From Chondrus crispus (Eukaryota > Rhodophyta > Florideophyceae > Gigartinales > Gigartinaceae), in the NCBI RefSeq assembly GCF_000350225.1, contig NW_005179228.1, positions 1 through 64,000 on the forward strand: DNA of 64,000 bases, given 5' to 3'. Made by a program: the position numbers and the translations under genes. Of this stretch, positions 19,919-29,683 are shown piece by piece. The notes beneath the pieces are model-generated. The model worked only from the letters and a program-made list of their open reading frames with translations, had not been told where the DNA came from and searched no databases. The first letter of the stretch is position 1. Each line of letters starts with the position of its first letter.

Positions 19919-22900
19919 GAGAGGTCTCCTCCGTTTCGTTGAGGTCAATATATGGGATTTTGATTCCTCTCGAAACACCATACATACGAGCCGCGGCTTC
20001 TGCTTTCATGTTCTCCGCCGCAGATTCGGCAAACTTGTACGTAGCGTTGCATCTCGCTTTCATTACACCAGCGAAAGTTTCCATTGTCCATTGAGCGAGA
20101 AGAGACAACGGTCCGCAAGACCTAATTCCATCTGCGAGATGAAGAACTAAATGAAGGACATATCTGCAAAGGCGGACACGGGTAGGATCGATGCGGTAGT
20201 ATGTTGTGGAGAAGTGTTCAAAAAAACGCGAGAAGACTCTTCGACACGAGCCACAAGGTCTTCACTCAGTTCTCACTGCGAAAAGAGCTCGCAAAGCTGA
20301 ACAAAAGTCCACCACCCATCCATAAATCGCCGAGGAATCCATTTATCTAAGGCAACTGTGTTTGTTACCAAAACAAAACATTTCCATTCTGTTGCTTTCC
20401 ATGATTTTCGATACTTCAGACTGCGTGGGAGACGTGGAATTGTGCAAGACAGGCCTTTTCTGGCGGATAGCAAAGTCTTGTCGACCTGTTCGACCACTTT
20501 TTTATCTGATAGGACAGAGATGTCATCCAAATATTCCTCGCCTGACACCCAGAGAGAAACAATAAAAGGTGCGACATTTTCATAAAGTAAATGCATTATA
20601 TCAACCGGAAAGCTTGCAAAGGCAAATACCGTGGGTACACTGAGGATCGGAGATGCATGCAATTTCGAGAATCCATTTGCAGCTCGCACGTTCTCTGTCG
20701 CATGCCGTTGATCTTGTGCTACGAAAGACGAAATTTCATTGTATGCATACCAGACAGCGTCATCAAAGCGTAACGGTAGAGCTTCTGGATTCCAAAGTGT
20801 TTCCGTCCGTGTTCTTCGCTTTCCATGACGGTTCTTATTTTCAATTTTGACACGGTTAGGAAAGTAGTTGTGGTTTGATTCCGCCACCCAAACTCCTGAG
20901 ATGAGACAGAAACGGCATGGGTGTGTTCCATTGGGCCCACTGAGAAGGCACAGTTTTGCCACTGCAATTAAATCAAGAAGAGAAAACATGAGATGTACCC
21001 GACCATGCCGTTCTACTCCGTCCCAAGTTCTTCTAGTCCGAACACCATTCATGCTCAACTCCTTCAGCTCACTGAACAACGGAGCAAGAAAAGAATTGAG
21101 ATCAGATGGAGACCTCGGACCAGGAATGACCATCACAGGAATGATGTTTTCCATTTTGTAGCGCTCGCTGGGTGGGAAATTTCCAATCAAAAGAATAACA
21201 GGCCAACAAGAGTACTGAGTAGATTTAAAAGGATTAACTCCATCAGTCGACAGAAAAAATAAAACGTCATCTTTGATAGCATGCAGTCCTCCGAGAGATT
21301 GCATTACGTTGCTTCCTTGAAACCCAGACTTGTCGTACTTACCATAGCTGCATAAGTGACATGGAACATTGTAGCAGTGCCCTAGTAAGTCCAAAGTGTG
21401 GGACACTGCAGGATAGTCTCCAACGTACCCGAAGACATCGAGAAAAAGAACAACCTTCTCTCCTTTTGCAGTGGTCATCTCAAATCCCTTTTCTGTCCCC
21501 TCAATGATATCATCAATAACTGCCGCCAGTACCTCGTTTGTAGATACCCCTGGAGGAGTTTGCCCGATAGGTCTGATGGCTCCTGCTCCATTGCGGTTCT
21601 CCGGAGCCATATCTATTGGCAGCATGTATACACCACCCATGCTTCCTTTCTTTCCAATGTACGGCGTAAATCCATCAGAGTACAGAAACATTCTATACAC
21701 AACGTACTTTCTTCCATCTTCCAAACGTCCACTGCTTTCCACATCGACGCAATGACCCTTGTCCATTGGATTATCATCGGCAGATACTCGTTTCACTTCG
21801 GTTTTGTCAAACATCTGGTTGTAAACGCCCCTATTCGTGCCAGTGAGATTCGAAACATATTTATCAGAAGATACAACCAAGCTGGTAGCGTAGTCGTCAT
21901 CACAGTCTCGTCTTCTCCACATCCTATACACAAGGAAGGGTGTTTGCGTTAGTTCTTCCGAATTTTCGGGGACTGGCTGTCCTGGAAGTGCAAGTTCGAC
22001 GACCATGTCACTGGGAAGGAATGCCCGAGATTTCGGTTTCTTCATCTTCATCCTTTTGGTACACTTTGGATTGGACTCCGCCTGCGGTTCTGTCCAGTTT
22101 GGCTCATCGTAAACAAAGAAGGAAGATACAACTGCATCAAATCTCATGTTCGTTGAGGACGTTACTGCAAACTGGGCTTGCATCAATCTGCCCTTCACCG
22201 CGTCACTTGTTTCGAACGTAATGAAGGAGCCCTTTTCGCAGTTTCACCGTCACACCATCTTCGGTTGGAATCGGATAAACAGATAGACTCCCAGCCCTAT
22301 CCTTGATTATTGGAGTGTCATCAATATCCGAGAACCTCGATATCTCGATTGACGGATCCATATCATGCCGTCTTCCTTGCACCATCTCCCGCAATTTTGC
22401 TGTCGAAAAGTCAAGTTTCGCCCAGTTGCTCGGTCTTACAATCATGGTCGGAGCGCTGTCCTGTGAGGTATACTTTCCAACGCCAGCCTTCGACCCAGAC
22501 TTCGACCCAGACTTCGACAAATCCACAGTATACATTTCTACATGACAAGGAACGAAGAAGTTGGATTTCGCAAATGGACGAACACGTCTCTGCAGAGTAG
22601 ATGTACTTGGCAGTTTGAGAGTGAGCTGCCTTTCATTCGGTCTCCTGTTCCTAAAGTTGGCAAGTGTCTGATACGCAGTCTCGCTGAGACGCGTGCTCCC
22701 AGTTGCTGTTATCAGCGATGCAATATTTGTCCAGGTCAATCGAATTCCACCAGAAGCGCTTTCGAACATGCTGTCTATCAGCTCCTCAGACTCCTCAGCT
22801 TCGTTGGCATTGTCCTGCTCAACGCTCAATCCAATGTCTAATCCAGAAATTCCTTCGCTTTCTTCACAACGGATCGTGTCATTTCGTTCGGGGTGAGAAC

Positions 22901-23228
22901 TTGATGGAAGTGCCTCCACACCGTCATGCATGACGCCTTGGTATTCTTGGAGGTCGCTTAAAAGCCTTAAAAGCCCGTCTTTCAAAAGGGAAGCGTAGGA
23001 TTCTGACTGACCATCTAGTAACATGGACCCATCTCCTGGATGTTTAGCTGGCTTTGTAGACAGTTGCCTACATGGCCTTGCTCTTTTTCGATGTCTTTCA
23101 AGCTGAGGTTCAGAGGAAGATGGTGCGTGCCCATCCGAAGTAGTCCCTTGTGATGCAACATCTTCGGAACGCTTTGCATAAGGTCCGCCTTTTTTAAGAA
23201 CGCAACGACTCTTGCTTTGACGCCCCAT
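19919..23228 (-). pseudogene. Tnp2/CACTA-type (Plavaka-like) transposase, N-terminal and central part
   Basis: Cut-and-paste DNA transposase. From ATG 23228 (MGRQSKSRCVLKK): a long Ser/charged N-terminus, then after a frame change in an AAAAGGG run (about 22232) the conserved body. Family hallmarks: SDGFTPYIGKKGSMGGVY, CHLCSYGKYD, DGVNPFKSTQYSCWPV, IGNFPPSERY, VMVIPGPRSPSD (Tnp2 block), HPCRFCLI and FPVDIMHLLYENV. After CELFSQ a TGA (20273) interrupts. Reading continues ELSEDLVARVEESS to a T7 run where the frame shifts again, then SLLAQWTMETFAG ... to the gypsy insertion at 19918. The remaining C-terminus lies at 8306-8991. Inactivated by indels, nonsense and insertion. Confidence 0.85.
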
Positions 23229-23473
23229 CTGTGACGGTTTCGACCAGGTTTGCAACTGGAAGTGGGGCTGCAGTGAAGTTCGGCATGGACCTCGGCATTA
23301 ACAAGATTTCAGCAAGCTTACTGCTCTAGAGTCGAATGAAGGCCTTTTGTCACATTTGGCAATGCATACGGTTGTGCCGTTATTATTAAAGCTTGGTTCA
23401 ATGAATAGAAACAGTAAAAAGGATATGCTCCTACTCGCATTTTGATGTGATGCCGCATGCAAAAGCTCAATGA

Positions 23474-23497
23474 ATGGCTGTCGTTAAGGACAGCCAT
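23474..23497. repeat. Hairpin ATGGCTGTC-GTTAAG-GACAGCCAT
   Basis: Perfect 9-bp stem about 250 bp upstream of the transposase start. May be a subterminal structure of the DNA transposon. Confidence 0.5.
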
Positions 23498-23689
23498 GCC
23501 ATACCCAATTCGGTAATTTCAAATTGAGATTTCAGTACCCATATTCTGCTATTGACACGTGCCCATGAAAACGCAACTTATTTTCACTCAGATGCCCTGC
23601 CAGAACTCAGAAAAAGCGGTAGTTTGAAATATCTAGCCACCGGTTTTTCTGAGCACTGCATATATATATGCAGCAATATAGTTCCAGGA

Positions 23690-24330
23690 CCAGATCCAAC
23701 TCTCTGCACGACCCTCGTCCGCAGTCTTGACCCACTATGCATCCACTTTCCTGACTGTTTCCTTTCTGCTAGTTGCGCGTTCGGTTGAGATCTCATCCAC
23801 ACAGTAAGTGACGCCACTTCTGCCACAGTCCTGACCCACCACGCATCCGTTTCTCTAACAGTTTCCATTCCGAGAGTTGCGTGTTTGGTTGAGATCTCAT
23901 CCACAGTAAGTGACGCCACTTCTGCCACAGTCCTGACCCACCATGCACGCGTTTCTGTAATAGTTTCCATTCTGCGAGTTGTGCGTTTGGTTGAGATCTC
24001 ATCCACAGTAAGTGAAGCCACTTCTGCCACAGTCTTGACCCACCACGGATCGGTTTTTCTGACAGTTTCCTTTCTGCGAGTTGCTTGTTTGTTTGAGATC
24101 TCGTCCATAGTAAGTGACGCCACTTCTGCCACAGTTCTGACCCACCACGCATCCATTTTTCTAACCGTTTCCATTCTGCGAGTTTCGTGTTCGGTTGAGA
24201 TCTCATCCACAGTAAGTGACGCCACTTCTGCCACAGTCATGACCCACCGCGCATCCTCGTTTCTGACAGTTTGCTTTCTGGGAGTTATGTGTTCGGTTGA
24301 AATCTCATGCGGAGACACGAGTGCGCTGCA
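23690..24330. repeat. 102-bp tandem array, about six units
   Basis: GAGATCTCATCCACAGTAAG recurs at 23787, 23891, 23993, 24095, 24197 and (diverged) 24299. The spacing is 102 bp, except the first (104 bp, from an extra CA). Because 102 is 3 x 34, frames stay open. The minus strand encodes a 34-residue repeat (DEIST......METVR...WWVRTVAEVASLTV) in 288 codons (23584-24450). The plus strand also stays open for 153 codons. Whether it is translated is undecided. Confidence 0.85.
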
Positions 24331-24991
24331 GACGTTCGGTAAGTGAGCGCTTTCTCGAGGCAATGCCGTTTTGCGATTACCTACAAAGCTGTAACGTAAG
24401 TTCGCACATTCTTTAACACATTGAAAGTGTCGAAGAACTGTTCTGACCAAGCCTCACAGCGTTTCTTGTCTCACTGCAGGTCAACCCGCCCGTCGTCTAA
24501 CTCAGGATCAGGTAAGCCATCAGTACACCCTCCTCGGTCTCTCACAATTCTAGTCCACCATCATAACGTACTGTGACCGTAACCGACCTCTCCTGTTATG
24601 TTTCTTTGCGTTGATTGTCGTATTTAACGGAAACGCAGCGAACCATCGCCGCGGTATTTGGGTAATTGGACGAGGTAGATGTAGTGTATGAAGCCGTAAC
24701 AATACTCTTTGGTTGCTACAAATAAATGTGATGTGAACGCCGCTGGAACCGCCATCGGTTCCATCCTTCGGGATGAGACCGTTTCTGGACCAGCGGGGTG
24801 ACATAACCTTTGCAAGAAAGGTACTGGACTAACATTTCATTGACTGAGAGTAGGTCGGAGCATTACGTCTAGTGCCGCATTGGAGCTGCGAATGGAGACA
24901 TATTTTCATTGCCCTGGAGCAGCAAAACATGGTCGTCAGTGGCTGCGCATATGCAGCGATGATCACCATCTCATCATTGCATCAATGTAAA
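24331..24991. other. Unassigned sequence
   Basis: No recognisable gene. Two overlapping minus-strand open stretches of 60-85 codons (24550-24815) carry no known motif. Confidence 0.4.
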
Positions 24992-25195
24992 AGCGTTTGG
25001 CCCTGCGAGACAGCGCCAGCCAGCCATCTACCGCCGCAGGCCAGGTAGAGCCGCTGTGCCATAACTATACTGCTTTTCAGCCAATGGCGTTTGGCACTGC
25101 GAGACTTACCCGTGTGCAGCGCCAGCCAGTCATCTACCGCCACAGGCCAGGCAGAGACGCTGTGCCATAACTATTCCGATTTTCAGCCAATGGCG
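24992..25195. repeat. Tandem duplication of about 100 bp
   Basis: Two copies of a block running from GCGTTTGGC-CTGCGAGAC through CAGCGCCAGCCAG, CTACCGCC, CAGGCCAGG, GCTGTGCCATAACTAT to TTTTCAGCCAATGG. The second copy has an 11-bp insertion (TTACCCGTGTG). Noncoding in appearance. Confidence 0.8.
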
Positions 25196-26438
25196 TTATT
25201 GGTAAAAAATGTGCAAAATCGCAACATGAAATCAACAAGCCTTGCTACATTTATGACACATTTTTTGCTGGCCCGGACCAAAATATTTGCGCAGATTTTT
25301 TATTGCCTCCGATAGGCTGATTTGACCTTCCTGTGGTACTTCGGCGCGCCGTTTGCTTAGTGTTCGCCATGTCAAATCAGATACTCTTTTCTTGCAAGGG
25401 GCAGACACGATGACTAGAACTTCACCTATGTACCGCCACACAAGCAATCAAGAATCTAATCGACTGGAAGCAACTAAATAAACGTGACGCCGTTGCGGTT
25501 CATCGAGTGAAGACGCAGAAATGTGAGGTTCGTTAATGCATAAGAGCTGTGTGCACAATAGACTAATGGTAGAAAAGAAAACTTACAGTGCTGCTCAAAT
25601 TACACGGGTATTCGTGGAGCGATTGGGGGCTTAGTGTCGATGGTGACACTCTTTCGTCGTTTTATTACATGGATTCGTCAAGGTCGACGGGTCGGGTGGC
25701 TGACCCCGGGGAGGGGACCCCGGAGAGAAGGGCGAGAGTACGTATGCGTGAACCAACCTGTGGTGGGCCCTGGGGACGAGGTCATCTCCGGAGGGATTTC
25801 TCACAAAAAATGGTACTGTACCAGGACGAATTCTACAACATGTCGCAGGGCAAAGGCCAGGACGAACCCCAGGTAGGACCTTTTAGTAGTCTCCCATTGG
25901 TCGGTATGTGGACCACGTGTACACGTTAGAGATCTCCCGACAAAGGCGTTTACACCTTCGAGTGGAGGTTGCCTTTTTCTGCGTATATGAAGGCAGAACA
26001 GGACAATAAGAAAATAAAAGGAGCCAGCTACGCATTCCAAATACACGGCTCTCGCCCCTTTCGGACAGTGCACCCTCACCTACCACATAGACAACGAACA
26101 TTCTGTGGTACAATACATATGGTAGCGGTAGGGTGTTACAGGTATACAGGTGGCATACTCGGATCTGGTTCTGGATCCAACCGTGTCGCTGATCCAATCC
26201 GAGAGTAGTGGCTGTAAGCCCACCCCTTACAGTAGCCAGACTGTAATTATAGTACAGTGTCACCGGCGGTACTTTACCCAACCCGCCGGTGCTACCTCCC
26301 CCTTCGTAAAGCAAGCAATCACCCCTCCGGTTCTCTGGATCTTGGAGCTACTAGGACGAGTCTCTGGTACGTCCCCACACCCAGGGGTCCCCCTTTTAGG
26401 TTGCTTCCTTCCTTCGGGTCGTACGTACGCGTGTCATA
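25196..26438. other. Unassigned sequence with hairpins
   Basis: No convincing gene. Contains GGCTGTAAG...CTTACAGTAGCC (26210-26237) and CACCGGCGG...CCGCCGGTG (about 26262-26291) stems, and a GACCCCGGGGAGGGGACCCC run near 25703. Ends at an assembly gap. Confidence 0.4.
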
Positions 26439-26588
26439 NNNNNNNNNNNNNNNNNNNNNNNNNNNNNNNNNNNNNNNNNNNNNNNNNNNNNNNNNNNNNN
26501 NNNNNNNNNNNNNNNNNNNNNNNNNNNNNNNNNNNNNNNNNNNNNNNNNNNNNNNNNNNNNNNNNNNNNNNNNNNNNNNNNNNNNNNN
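26439..26588. other. Assembly gap (150 N)
   Basis: Run of N. Sequence unknown. Confidence 1.
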
Positions 26589-26692
26589 GCTTTGCCTTTT
26601 CCTCTTCTCTGCCCTCTACCACAGCTTTCCCGGTCTATGCTGTTGCAGTGTTTCTACTGCGCTGTCCCTGCACGGGACTGGTCTCCCCGGAG

Positions 26693-26718
26693 AGACTCGG
26701 GCTACAGAACCCGAGTCT
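26693..26718. repeat. Perfect hairpin AGACTCGGG-CTACAGAA-CCCGAGTCT
   Basis: 9-bp stem with an 8-nt loop just right of the gap. No tRNA or other RNA family recognised. Confidence 0.6.
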
Positions 26719-26802
26719 GTACCTCGATCCGCACCGGAGAACCGACGGTACCACACATTCTCTCGTCCTTTGCCTTTCCCCTCCCCAATTCTCGCAGCCC
26801 CT

Positions 26803-27012
26803 TTACACTACCAACATCTGCCATTCCCTTAATCTTTTCTTCGGTCCACCTGGCCGATTGTTGTTATGGCCTTTCGGATTCCGCAGATAATCGTCGATCA
26901 CATCGCGGCTCCTTCGAAGCGCCCTTCGTATGCCAGAATTACCCCATCTTGCCAATGCAAGTGCCGCAAGTTTCCCTTTCTCTTCTCGAGGTAGGTCTCT
27001 GCATCGTCCCAT
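26803..27012 (-). pseudogene. Tc1/mariner transposase, N-terminal HTH fragment
   Basis: 69 residues: MGRCRDLPREEKGKLAALA, then RRALRRSRDVIDDYLRNP, then NNRPGGPKK. This is the pattern of the first helix-turn-helix plus GRPR-like hook of Tc1/mariner/IS630 transposases, which binds the terminal inverted repeat. The DDE catalytic domain is missing; the frame closes at 26803 and a gap follows at 26588. Confidence 0.65.
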
Positions 27013-29100
27013 TGAAAGTCCTTTCCTGCGGTGAGCAATATTGAATGTTTCATTTCTGTTAGTTTAGTTGTTAACATTTGTGGTCGCTATATAGTATTTT
27101 CACATCGATACTTTTAGAATGCCCTTGCAATGTGTAACCGGTCAAATGTCACTTTCAGGTCGGTTGTAACGTTGACGGTAATATTATAGCAGTTTTTAGT
27201 GTATTTCTAAACGTCTTGGGTGCAAATATTTCTAAATCGTATTAAACGGCCAGAAGCTAAACATGGAGTGGTTATTGTCTATATATATGGCACGAGTCCG
27301 ACATTTGAGATTGTCCTCTTGTATTACATCTTTGGCCATGTGCCTTTTTTCACATGAAAAATAAATGAGCGAGTTTTCCAGCGCAAAATAATTCAGCCAC
27401 AATTTCTGCAGAGGGATAATTTTCGATATGTCCAGCGCCCGTTTCATCGCAATAGCTTGCTATGAACAAATTTTAATGCTATGAATACAGCTCGGTCTAT
27501 ATTTTATCACATATTAACGGCCGACCCAAACGAAAAATGCGGAACGAAAACGAACTTACTCAGCTTCAGCAAGGGCAATTACCGGCGTGGAATGGTGAGA
27601 GAGTCTCAGAGGGAGAGGTGGTTACACTTTTTTTCAAGTCCCACCAAGCCGTTTAAATCTTTTGATCGGACCCTGAGCGTACAAGACACGCTTGCGGGCT
27701 GATGGCTGCAAAAAGTGTCACCTACACACTGCGGCCGTGTTGCTTGGGAAGCAGCAAAGGTACAGAAAAGGGCAGCAATAATTACCAGAGCTTGAACGTT
27801 CCATGAAAATGCTTCGTGCTGGATTGCTGCCGACGCCAACTTCTCTTCTATAGTACAGAAAGGGAAAAGAAGTTGTCCCTTTCACACCAATGCATGGTGC
27901 TATTACTGTAAGAAAGACGCTGGAGCTAGCCGCATGTAGCATGCTTAGATGGAACCAAATAGTCTTGTCAGTCGCTTAAGAGATGAGCAGCCTTACATTG
28001 TAGCGAAAGACTCGAACTCTCGCCAGAGGTTAACAGTGGGGGTGAAAGTGATAAGAATTTGGCGAGGGAGGAACCGAAAGCTAGCATTCTCCCAGTCCCT
28101 CCTCCGTTCGTCTAACTAGGAGGGGGGAGCTTCAGGTGCAAGACACAGAAAAAGGGGAACGACGGCGGATCTAGAATGCAGATTTTTGATCTCGGTCGTG
28201 CGAAAGCACAGTCGTGCTGTTCACAACATTCTCCCTGTCACGCCAGCCGGATTGACGATTTAATACCACAATATAAAAGTGAACGTGAGTACACCACCAG
28301 GGTTCGAACGTATGTTGCCGTTTTGAAACGTTATTGACTGTGAGTGCGACATTGCCCCAGGGCCACCTCACTCGACTTATATCGAGTGACAAGTGCCCTG
28401 GATAGGCGGAACTAATATTTCAAACCGTCAAAGGTACTAGGGGATGAATTGAACTCGCGAACAAAAGAGAAGGGTGGTAGGGGAGTGGAGGCACACTACC
28501 TGTGCCGGAACCCCTCTCCCGTTGCACACCTCTGCAAGTGCGCTACTACCGTCATTCCGGGCGGTCGCCAGTAGAACATATCTGGCCTCTTATATACCCA
28601 GGGCTTCAACATGTACAAGTTCTTCTAGACCTAAAAGGTCATTGCACTGTAATCTATTCCGATTAAAGGGGAGAGGCTGATGTCAAACACTGGTCGGTAG
28701 GGTGGGGGAAAGAGAGACACATTTCAAAGGCCTCTGAATGGTATGCCGCTTTCTGCTCGTAAATGAAGGATGTTGCTGAGCGCCACGCTCGCAATTTCGA
28801 CGGCAGCGGTTGATACCATTACTGTGATATATGATCTATTCTTTGATGTTATCATACGCGTCGACCAAGCCAACTTCAACTCGCCCAACCCCACTGTTGT
28901 GTGGGGTACAAGGGGAGGCGGTTTGGTTTTCGTTTTCTGATGGGGAGCGTGGTGTTCGGTGGTGAGGTCAGGTCGAGTGGTGCCCCCTCCCTCCAACCGC
29001 CGCGCCCGACACCTTCCACGCTATTATTCCTTCGCAATTCCTTCTAGAAGTGTCCACGCGTCCGGCCCAGATTCCCCAGGCCGTCCGCGTGCGCTTCTCT
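27013..29100. other. Gene-poor stretch
   Basis: AT-rich to 28 kb, then mixed. No coding sequence recognised. Features seen: a TATATATGG near 27280, a purine-rich block 28020-28140, and a pyrimidine-rich block on the minus strand around 28890-28990. An LTR belonging to element 3 would be expected between about 28.9 and 29.6 kb, but its ends could not be identified. Confidence 0.4.
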
Positions 29101-29128
29101 AAAATTCATAAAAAATTTCGGACTACAG

Positions 29129-29136
29129 TATAAAAT
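29129..29136 (+). promoter_or_regulatory. TATA-like box upstream of the histone-tail-mimic ORF
   Basis: TATAAAAT, 548 bp upstream of the ATG at 29684. If used, it gives a leader of about 520 nt that contains the 64-70-bp repeats. Confidence 0.35.
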
Positions 29137-29404
29137 CTCCCTCTCAAGTAAAACGCAATTTTTCCTAAAATTCTCTCACATGACTCCCTCGCCAGCGCAG
29201 CCCACGGGGCTGCCGCTGCACGTGATTGTACATACCCCGCTTCCCCTCTTGACCGCTCTGCCCCCCCGGCCACCGTCTCTCCACCTCGCCACTGAGCCGC
29301 CTTCTTCGACGCGGTGCCCACTTCACACTACTTCATCCGCCCACGCCGCCGTCTCGCGCCGCTTCGCCCGTTCGCCCGGCTGCCGTCTTGCGCCGAAAAA
29401 CTCG

Positions 29405-29590
29405 CTTCAGCCTCAACTTCGGACGGCGTGGTCTCCCCGTCGCCCGGACTTCTAGCTGTCCACGTTTAGCGTCGCCGTAGCCTCGGGCCGCGTGGTTTCC
29501 GCGTCTCCAGGGTCTCCGGCCGCTAACGTTCAACGCCGTTTGAGCCTCAGGCCGCGTGGTCTCCGCGTCATCTGAGCATCCGTTTCTTGT
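29405..29590 (+). repeat. Leader repeats (three units of 64-70 bp)
   Basis: AGCCTC(A/G)...CGCGTGGT(C/T)TCC(G/C)CGTC recurs at 29409, 29479 and 29543, followed by related GTTTAGCGTCGCCGT / GTTCAACGCCGTTT. Lies between the TATA-like box and the ATG at 29684. Could be promoter monomers or 5'-leader repeats. Confidence 0.6.
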
Positions 29591-29683
29591 TGTTCCCGTT
29601 TCGGGACACTTCTTGGAAACGCGCCCCGTTCCGAGCCACCCACGAGTGGTCTGTGGTCCATCAGGCGGTACTGCCTGTGCGAA

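Noticed and set aside
23690..24330. CRISPR-like array
   Set aside because: Units are contiguous 102-bp tandem copies without unique spacers, and the host is eukaryotic.
28000..28060. tRNA-like T-arm and CTGTTAA anticodon-loop string on the minus strand
   Set aside because: GAGAGTTCGAGTCTTTC folds as a T-arm, but no acceptor or D-arm partner exists and the anticodon stem does not pair.
28270..28330. GGGTTCGAAC B-box resembling a tRNA gene or SINE
   Set aside because: No A-box at the right distance and no cloverleaf; the palindrome alone is not enough.
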